This document shows positions 6,025-10,129 of a stretch of 10,129 nucleotides of DNA, piece by piece. The translations under genes and the position numbers were made by a program. Positions within the stretch are counted from its first letter, which is position 1. Every line of letters begins with the position of its first letter. The DNA is from HGM12587 sp964561705 (GTDB taxonomy: Bacteria > Bacillota > Clostridia > Lachnospirales > Lachnospiraceae): positions 1-10,129 of the forward strand of contig CAZLQJ010000061.1 of assembly GCA_964561705.1 (NCBI GenBank). Reading direction: 5' to 3'. The notes beneath the pieces were generated by a model. The model did no database searches, had not been told where the DNA came from, and saw only the letters and a program-made list of their open reading frames with translations.

Positions 6025-6908
6025 GAACGATTCTGATAGCTACAGATTATACGTTGAATGGAAAGGATGCAGAGGAAGTGAGAAAAGAATTGGACCGCTT
6101 CAGTCAGTGGCTGGATAATCTGTTCCCGAAACTTTTAGATTTCGTTTTACAGGTTGCACTTGCTTTTGTCATTATTATCATAGGTATGAAGATCGTGGGG
6201 TGGGTACGGAAACTTCTGAGACGCTCCCTGGAACGAAATGGTGCAGAGATCGGTTTGATCCAGTTTTTAGATTCTTTTGTAAAATATAGCCTTTATATTG
6301 TGCTGGCGCTGACTATTCTGCAGAAGTTTGGCGTGCAGACGACTTCTATCGTTGCCGCCATTGGATCTGTAGGTGTGGCGATCGGCCTTGCTTTACAAGG
6401 CAGTTTGTCAAATTTTGCCGGCGGAGTCATCATTTTGCTTTTGCGTCCTTTTAAAGTCGGTGATTATATTGTACAGGGCGATCTGGAAGGAACGGTGAAT
6501 GAAATCCAGCTGTTTTATACCACTCTCTGTACCGGAGATAATCGCAAGATCGTGATTCCTAATGGACAGCTGGCAGATAACAGTCTGATCAATGTGACTG
6601 CATCTACCACCAGACGTTTGGATATCAGGGTGGGGATTTCTTATCAGAGTGATCTGAAACTTGCAAAAAAGCTTTTGCAGGAACTTGGAGAGAAGGATGA
6701 GGATACTCTGAAAGAAGGCGATAGGATGCCGATGGCAGTGGTAGAAGAACTGGGGGACAGTGCTGTAATCATGCTGCTTCGTGTATGGACACCGACGGAT
6801 CAATATTGGGATGTAAAGTTTCGTCTGACAGAAGCTGTAAAATTAACGTTGGATGAGGCAGGAATCGAAATTCCTTATAATCAGCTGGATGTTCATCTTG
6901 TTAGTTAA
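6021..6908 (+). CDS. mscS: Small-conductance mechanosensitive channel, MscS family
   Basis: A 295-residue channel that opens under membrane tension to release solutes during hypo-osmotic shock. Three membrane segments are seen at about 40-60, 83-101 and 108-141. The third is the pore helix with the family's Gly/Ala pattern (VAAIGSVGVAIGLALQGSLSN) followed by the kink and FAGGVIILLLRPFKVGDYI. The soluble beta domain (GDLEGTVNEIQLFYT, then RKIVIPNGQLADN) and the alpha/beta C-terminal domain complete the usual short MscS form. The N-terminus (1-39) is hydrophilic and rather long. The ATG overlaps the ligA stop as ATGA, and the Shine-Dalgarno is weak (GAGGTAGG, 6010-6017), which suggests translational coupling to ligA. 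No terminator is visible after it, so some reading into pyrB is possible. The family assignment is firm; conductance class and gating are not shown. Confidence 0.95.
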   Translation: MRTILIATDYTLNGKDAEEVRKELDRFSQWLDNLFPKLLDFVLQVALAFVIIIIGMKIVGWVRKLLRRSLERNGAEIGLIQFLDSFVKYSLYIVLALTILQKFGVQTTSIVAAIGSVGVAIGLALQGSLSNFAGGVIILLLRPFKVGDYIVQGDLEGTVNEIQLFYTTLCTGDNRKIVIPNGQLADNSLINVTASTTRRLDIRVGISYQSDLKLAKKLLQELGEKDEDTLKEGDRMPMAVVEELGDSAVIMLLRVWTPTDQYWDVKFRLTEAVKLTLDEAGIEIPYNQLDVHLVS

Positions 6909-6934
6909 TTCTCGGATAAATTATGAAAATACTC

Positions 6935-6963
6935 TTGAAAAAGACATAAAAATAGTATATGCT
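6935..6963 (+). promoter_or_regulatory. Promoter of pyrBI
   Basis: TTGAAA (6935-6940) and TATGCT (6958-6963) are 17 bp apart; the -10 matches four of six consensus bases. The leader would be only about 30 nt. I see no PyrR-type attenuator hairpins between here and the pyrB start. Confidence 0.6.
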
Positions 6964-7000
6964 GAATAGTTGAAAATAAACAAAATACTAGGAGGCACTG

Positions 7001-7918
7001 ATGAGACATTTAATGAGTCCTTTGGATTTTTCGGTAGAGGAATTGGACAAGTTACTGGACCTGGGCAATGATATCGAAAAAAATCCTGAGAAGTACGCAC
7101 ATGCTTGTGCAGGAAAAAAATTAGCAACTCTTTTCTATGAGCCAAGTACGAGAACAAGACTTAGTTTCGAAGCGGCAATGATGAATCTTGGAGGCAATGT
7201 TCTTGGATTTTCATCTGCAGCAAGCAGTTCGGCGGCAAAAGGAGAAAGCGTATCAGATACGATTCGCATGATTTCCTGTTATGCAGACATTTGTGCAATG
7301 CGTCACCCAAAAGAAGGTGCACCAATGGTTGCATCGCGTGTATCATCTATTCCGGTCATCAATGCAGGGGATGGTGGACATCAGCACCCGACCCAGACGT
7401 TGACAGACCTTTTGACAATCCGTTCCTTGAAAGGACGACTGGATCACATTGTCATCGGACTTTGCGGTGATCTGAAATTTGGACGTACGGTTCATTCTCT
7501 GATCAAAGCATTGTCGCGTTATGAAGGTGTTTCATTTGTGCTGATTTCTCCGGAAGAATTAAGAATTCCGGAATATGTAAGAGAAGATGTTCTGGATGCA
7601 CAAAATATTCCTTATCAGGAAGTAGAACATATTGAAGATGTCATGGGAAGTTTGGATATTCTTTATATGACCCGTGTGCAGAGAGAACGTTTCTTCAACG
7701 AAGAAGATTACATACGTTTAAAAGATTTCTACATTTTGGATAAAAAGAAAATGGCATTGGCAAAAGAGGACATGCTTGTACTTCATCCGCTCCCTCGTGT
7801 AAATGAGATTTCTGTTGAGGTGGATGAGGATCCAAGGGCAGCATATTTCAGGCAGGTACAGTATGGAGTTTATGTGCGTATGGCACTGATCCTTACATTA
7901 CTGGGAATTGAGGTGTAA
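7001..7918 (+). CDS. pyrB: Aspartate carbamoyltransferase, catalytic chain
   Basis: Joins carbamoyl phosphate and aspartate to make N-carbamoyl-aspartate, the committed step of pyrimidine synthesis, in the cytoplasm. The 305-residue length is typical. Carbamoyl-phosphate is bound by FYEPSTRTRLSF (S49-R53) and by the mobile loop SSAAKGES (K80). GDGGHQHPTQTLTDL (124-137) and LHPLPRVNEI (261-270) are the other conserved site motifs. The start follows AGGAGG (6990-6995) by 5 bases. pyrI begins 1 base after the stop, so the enzyme is the hexamer-of-trimers type with regulatory chains (class B ATCase). No other pyr gene is adjacent; pyrBI stands alone between mscS and a terminator. Confidence 0.97.
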   Translation: MRHLMSPLDFSVEELDKLLDLGNDIEKNPEKYAHACAGKKLATLFYEPSTRTRLSFEAAMMNLGGNVLGFSSAASSSAAKGESVSDTIRMISCYADICAMRHPKEGAPMVASRVSSIPVINAGDGGHQHPTQTLTDLLTIRSLKGRLDHIVIGLCGDLKFGRTVHSLIKALSRYEGVSFVLISPEELRIPEYVREDVLDAQNIPYQEVEHIEDVMGSLDILYMTRVQRERFFNEEDYIRLKDFYILDKKKMALAKEDMLVLHPLPRVNEISVEVDEDPRAAYFRQVQYGVYVRMALILTLLGIEV

Positions 7919-7919
7919 A

Positions 7920-8363
7920 ATGTTGAACGTAGGTACAATTCAGGAAGGCTTTGTATTAGATCATATCCAGGCAGGAAAAAGCATGGATATTTACCAGTAT
8001 TTAAATCTGGATGAGTTGGATTGTTGTGTTGCGATTATTAAAAATGCAAAAAGTAGCAAAATGGGAAAAAAGGACATTATGAAGATTGAATGTCCAATTG
8101 ATTTTATAGATATGAATGTGTTGGGATTTATCGATCACAAGATTACGGTAAATATCATCAAGGATTCGGAAATTGTTGAGAAAAAGGCATTAGAACTTCC
8201 AAAGGAAGTGGTGAATGTGGTAAAATGCAAAAATCCACGATGCATTACTTCCATTGAACAGGAATTAGAACAGGTCTTTGTACTCACTGATCCTCGCAAA
8301 GAAATTTACAGATGTAAATGGTGTGAAGAAAAGTACAGAGGAAGATTAAGAGCAAATTCGTAA
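7920..8363 (+). CDS. pyrI: Aspartate carbamoyltransferase, regulatory chain
   Basis: The non-catalytic partner of PyrB, which carries the nucleotide effectors (CTP, UTP, ATP in the E. coli enzyme). It has 147 residues: an N-terminal allosteric domain (about 1-97, MLNVGTIQEGFVLDHIQAGK, then KMGKKDIMKIE) and a C-terminal zinc domain with the four ligands C103, C108, C132 and C135 (CKNPRCIT and YRCKWCEEKY). I start it at ATG 7920, after GAGGTG (7910-7915); the frame is open to a TTG at 7908, but that would overlap pyrB and add residues without match to the family. A strong terminator follows within 4 bases of the stop. Confidence 0.96.
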   Translation: MLNVGTIQEGFVLDHIQAGKSMDIYQYLNLDELDCCVAIIKNAKSSKMGKKDIMKIECPIDFIDMNVLGFIDHKITVNIIKDSEIVEKKALELPKEVVNVVKCKNPRCITSIEQELEQVFVLTDPRKEIYRCKWCEEKYRGRLRANS

Positions 8364-8366
8364 ATG

Positions 8367-8398
8367 AACAGGCAGGTCTTAAGGGACCTGTCTGTTTT
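8367..8398 (+). terminator. Rho-independent terminator of pyrBI, shared with the convergent gene
   Basis: AACAGGCAGGTC (8367-8378) pairs with GACCTGTCTGTT (8385-8396) over 12 bp with one G-T pair and a 6-base loop, followed by TTTT and a second T-rich run. The stop codon of the minus-strand gene lies in the loop. The minus-strand T-tract is weak, so termination is mainly for the plus strand. Confidence 0.9.
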
Positions 8399-8777
8399 GT
8401 CTTTTGAAGAGAAATTCATAAAAAAGCCCCAATCCGAACCAGAGGGGAGCGTAGTCCAGACGAATAACTCCGTCAATATTCCATGGACTGGATGAGTAAT
8501 CCCAGGGACAGACTCCGAATTTTTTTAAAATGGTTCCGAAAGCAAATTCTCCGAAGAAAATATGCACCATGTAGATCAGTCCGCGGATGAAAACATGGCA
8601 TTTTTTGTAAGTTTTGGAAAGAGGATAGATCATAGCGGCACAGCCATAAATGGGAAACATCCACAGGGAGGATTGCCCGATCAGTTTTAAACGGCCGCTG
8701 GAAAGTGCGTGTAAGCCGGTCCAGAGGATTTCGGCACACCACCCGATCATACCACAAAGGATAAATTTATTTTTCAT
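8379..8777 (-). CDS. Small multi-pass membrane protein, CmpB-like (PF06541-like)
   Basis: A 132-residue protein with about four hydrophobic segments: residues near 4-22, 36-54, 64-84 and 110-125. The order of features, an early GMIGWCAEILWT, GQSSLWMFPIYG in the middle, and CPWDYSSSPWNIDGVIRLDYAPLWFGLGL near the end, fits the family usually named putative ABC-transporter permease, type IV (CmpB-like). The WDY...NI.G.I.L motif is the most telling part. That name is an old database label; no transport function is shown, and no ATPase partner is nearby. It is convergent with pyrI and divergent from pheA. The Shine-Dalgarno is poor (AGGAC about 11 bases upstream), so the start is less certain than the frame. 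No clear minus-strand promoter was found. Confidence 0.8.
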   Translation of the reverse strand: MKNKFILCGMIGWCAEILWTGLHALSSGRLKLIGQSSLWMFPIYGCAAMIYPLSKTYKKCHVFIRGLIYMVHIFFGEFAFGTILKKFGVCPWDYSSSPWNIDGVIRLDYAPLWFGLGLFYEFLFKRQNRQVP

Positions 8778-8812
8778 AATTGGGAGTATGTCCTATTTTG
8801 AAAATAATATGT

Positions 8813-8841
8813 TTGAAAAATACGGAAAATAGAGGTATACT
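8813..8841 (+). promoter_or_regulatory. Sigma-A promoter of pheA
   Basis: TTGAAA (8813-8818) and TATACT (8836-8841) are 17 bp apart, each one base from consensus. Transcription should begin near 8848, giving a leader of about 46 nt. That is too short for a T-box or a leader-peptide attenuator, and I see neither. Confidence 0.8.
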
Positions 8842-8893
8842 GTTGCCATTCACAGCAGTGAAGTATGGAAAATGTGAAGCGAGGAAGAAAAAA

Positions 8894-10024
8894 ATGACGG
8901 ATTTGTTAGTTTTGAGAAATGAGATTGATCAAATAGACAGGCAGATGGTGGAACTTTTTGAAAAACGTATGGAAATCTGCAAGGAAGTGGCAGAATATAA
9001 GATCGATACGGGAAAAAAAGTTCTAGACAGGGAACGGGAACTTCAAAAGCTGCAGGACTTAGGTATGCTTGCTGGTTCGGAGTTTAACAAACATGGTGTG
9101 ACGGAACTTTTTCAACAGATCATGGCAATGAGCCGTAAATTGCAGTACCAGCTGCTGGAACAAAACGGCGTTAAAGGAAATCTGGAATTTACGTGTGTGG
9201 AGAAATTGGACAAAACAGATGTCAGGGTTGTTTATCAGGGACTGGAAGGCGCCTATGCCCATCAGGCTGCATTAGAATATTTTGGCAGGGATGTAAACAG
9301 TTTTCATGTAGAGACTTGGCGGGATGCCATGGAGGCAATTAAAGAGGGCAGTGCAGATTATGCAGTTCTTCCTTTGGAAAATTCTACAGCGGGCATTGTT
9401 AGTGATAATTATGATCTGCTCAATGAATATAGCAATTATATTGTTGGAGAAAAAGTAATCTATGTAGATCATGTACTGATGGGAATGGAAGATGCGGAAT
9501 TAGAAGATATTGAAAAGGTGTATTCTCATCCTCAGGCATTGATGCAGTGCGCCCGTTTTTTAGATCAGCATCCTCAGTGGCAGCAGGGAAGTGTGGGAAA
9601 TACCGCGGTAGCAGTCAAAAAAGTGAAAGATGGCATGGATAAGACGAAGGCTGCCATTGGAAGCAGACAGGCGGCAGAATATTATGGCTTGAAGATTTTA
9701 AAAGAAGGAATTTGTCATGGCAAAGCGAATTCTACCAGATTTATTATCGTGACCAACCAGAAGGTTTTTGAACGGAATGCAAAGAAAGTCAGCATTTGTT
9801 TTGAAGTTCCTCATATCAGTGGTAGTTTGTACAATATTTTGTCCCATTTCATTTATAATGACCTAAATATGAATAAGATTGAATCTCGACCGATTCCGGA
9901 AAAACAATGGGAATATCATTTCTTTGTGGATTTCGATGGAAATTTAAATGACTCCGCAGTCAAAAATGCATTGCGCGGCATCAAGGAAGAAACGACGAAT
10001 TTTAAAATCTTGGGAAATTATTAA
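8894..10024 (+). CDS. pheA: Bifunctional chorismate mutase / prephenate dehydratase (P-protein)
   Basis: Carries chorismate to prephenate and on to phenylpyruvate, the route to phenylalanine. Three parts are fused in 376 residues. Chorismate mutase, AroQ type (1-88), has LRNEIDQIDR and the active-site residues R8, R25, K36, D45 and E49. Prephenate dehydratase (about 108-288) has VYQGLEGAYAHQAA, LPLENSTAG and the catalytic Thr-Arg-Phe in NSTRFIIV (281-283). The ACT domain (about 297-376) has PHISGSLYNIL and ESRP (330-333), the phenylalanine-binding motif, so feedback inhibition is expected. I start it at ATG 8894 after GAGGA (8881-8885); the longer frame from a TTG at 8780 would begin upstream of the promoter and adds 38 unmatched residues. 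No terminator separates it from the tRNA promoter. Confidence 0.96.
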   Translation: MTDLLVLRNEIDQIDRQMVELFEKRMEICKEVAEYKIDTGKKVLDRERELQKLQDLGMLAGSEFNKHGVTELFQQIMAMSRKLQYQLLEQNGVKGNLEFTCVEKLDKTDVRVVYQGLEGAYAHQAALEYFGRDVNSFHVETWRDAMEAIKEGSADYAVLPLENSTAGIVSDNYDLLNEYSNYIVGEKVIYVDHVLMGMEDAELEDIEKVYSHPQALMQCARFLDQHPQWQQGSVGNTAVAVKKVKDGMDKTKAAIGSRQAAEYYGLKILKEGICHGKANSTRFIIVTNQKVFERNAKKVSICFEVPHISGSLYNILSHFIYNDLNMNKIESRPIPEKQWEYHFFVDFDGNLNDSAVKNALRGIKEETTNFKILGNY

Positions 10025-10031
10025 AATTAGG

Positions 10032-10060
10032 TTGACAATTTTAAATAAGAATGATATTAT
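10032..10060 (+). promoter_or_regulatory. Strong sigma-A promoter of tRNA-Thr
   Basis: TTGACA (10032-10037) is a perfect -35; TATTAT (10055-10060) follows after 17 bp. It begins 7 bases after the pheA stop and should start transcription about 15 nt before the tRNA. Confidence 0.85.
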
Positions 10061-10082
10061 ACTTTGGCGTGGTGAAACGCAG

Positions 10083-10129
10083 GCTGCTGTGGCACAGGTG
10101 GTAGCGCACCTCATTGGTAGTGAGGAGGT
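10083..10129 (+). tRNA. tRNA-Thr (anticodon GGT), 5' part only
   Basis: The first 47 bases of a tRNA are present before the window ends. Acceptor 5' strand GCTGCTG is at 10083-10089. D arm GCAC/GCGC has an A-C mismatch at one pair. Anticodon stem CCTCA/TGAGG is at 10109-10113/10121-10125, with loop TTGGTAG and anticodon GGT at 10116-10118, which decodes ACC and ACU. The variable loop starts AGGT; the T arm and acceptor 3' strand lie outside. A tRNA cluster may continue to the right. Confidence 0.88.

Noticed and set aside
7908..7919. Longer pyrI start at the TTG at 7908
   Set aside because: It overlaps pyrB and sits on the Shine-Dalgarno of the ATG at 7920, which gives the usual N-terminus.
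8473..8757. Second minus-strand open frame overlapping the CmpB-like gene
   Set aside because: It is a shifted frame within the better-supported gene; its translation has many Arg/Cys/His and no membrane or domain pattern.
8780..8893. Longer pheA start at the TTG at 8780
   Set aside because: The extra 38 codons cover the promoter (TTGAAA at 8813, TATACT at 8836) and do not match chorismate mutase N-termini; ATG 8894 has a ribosome-binding site.
8848..8893. T-box or phenylalanine leader peptide in front of pheA
   Set aside because: The leader from the predicted start is about 46 nt with no Phe codon run, no T-box sequence and no terminator hairpin.
1..10129. CRISPR array, insertion sequence, prophage or toxin-antitoxin genes
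   Set aside because: No evenly spaced repeats, no transposase or integrase motifs, no terminal inverted repeats around genes, and no toxin-antitoxin pair could be found on either strand.

Overview
The window looks like chromosomal DNA of a low-GC Gram-positive in Clostridia, most likely family Lachnospiraceae. Supporting points are the A/T-rich coding and spacer DNA, strong AGGAGG ribosome-binding sites, sigma-A promoters with 17-bp spacers, an SLH-domain protein, a DUF5688-type gene, an unusual NAD-dependent ligase of a kind I associate with this family, and an aspartate carbamoyltransferase with a separate regulatory chain (PyrBI). No phage, insertion sequence, CRISPR array or defence island is visible. 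It is mostly core metabolism and housekeeping, with a few poorly characterised genes between. Genus cannot be fixed from sequence reading alone.

Layout from left to right. (1) 1-185: the C-terminal end of an SLH (S-layer homology) protein, followed by an intrinsic terminator. (2) 264-964: efp (translation elongation factor P) as a stand-alone unit with its own promoter, structured leader, strong ribosome-binding site and terminator. (3) 1132-1998: a DUF5688-like cytoplasmic protein of unknown role. (4) 1990-3306: two tandem 11-bp-spaced repeats, an inverted repeat over a good promoter, tRNA-Arg(CCG), and a membrane-anchored acidic protein ending in a bacterial SH3 domain, closed by a large terminator. 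(5) 3336-6908: an overlapping operon rluF-ligA-mscS (23S rRNA pseudouridine synthase, divergent DNA ligase, mechanosensitive channel). (6) 6935-8398: pyrB-pyrI with its own promoter and terminator (second step of pyrimidine synthesis). (7) 8379-8777, minus strand: a small multi-pass membrane protein convergent with pyrI. (8) 8813-10024: pheA, a fused chorismate mutase-prephenate dehydratase-ACT protein for phenylalanine synthesis. (9) 10032-10129: a near-consensus promoter and the first 47 bases of tRNA-Thr(GGT), cut by the window end.

Most units are functionally independent. Real coupling is visible within rluF-ligA-mscS (8-bp and 4-bp overlaps), within pyrBI (1-base gap; two chains of one enzyme), and probably between tRNA-Arg and the downstream membrane gene, which has no room for its own promoter outside the tRNA. 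I found no convincing new multi-gene system. The items most worth a second look are the substituted active-site motifs of the ligase and the repeat/inverted-repeat cluster in front of tRNA-Arg.
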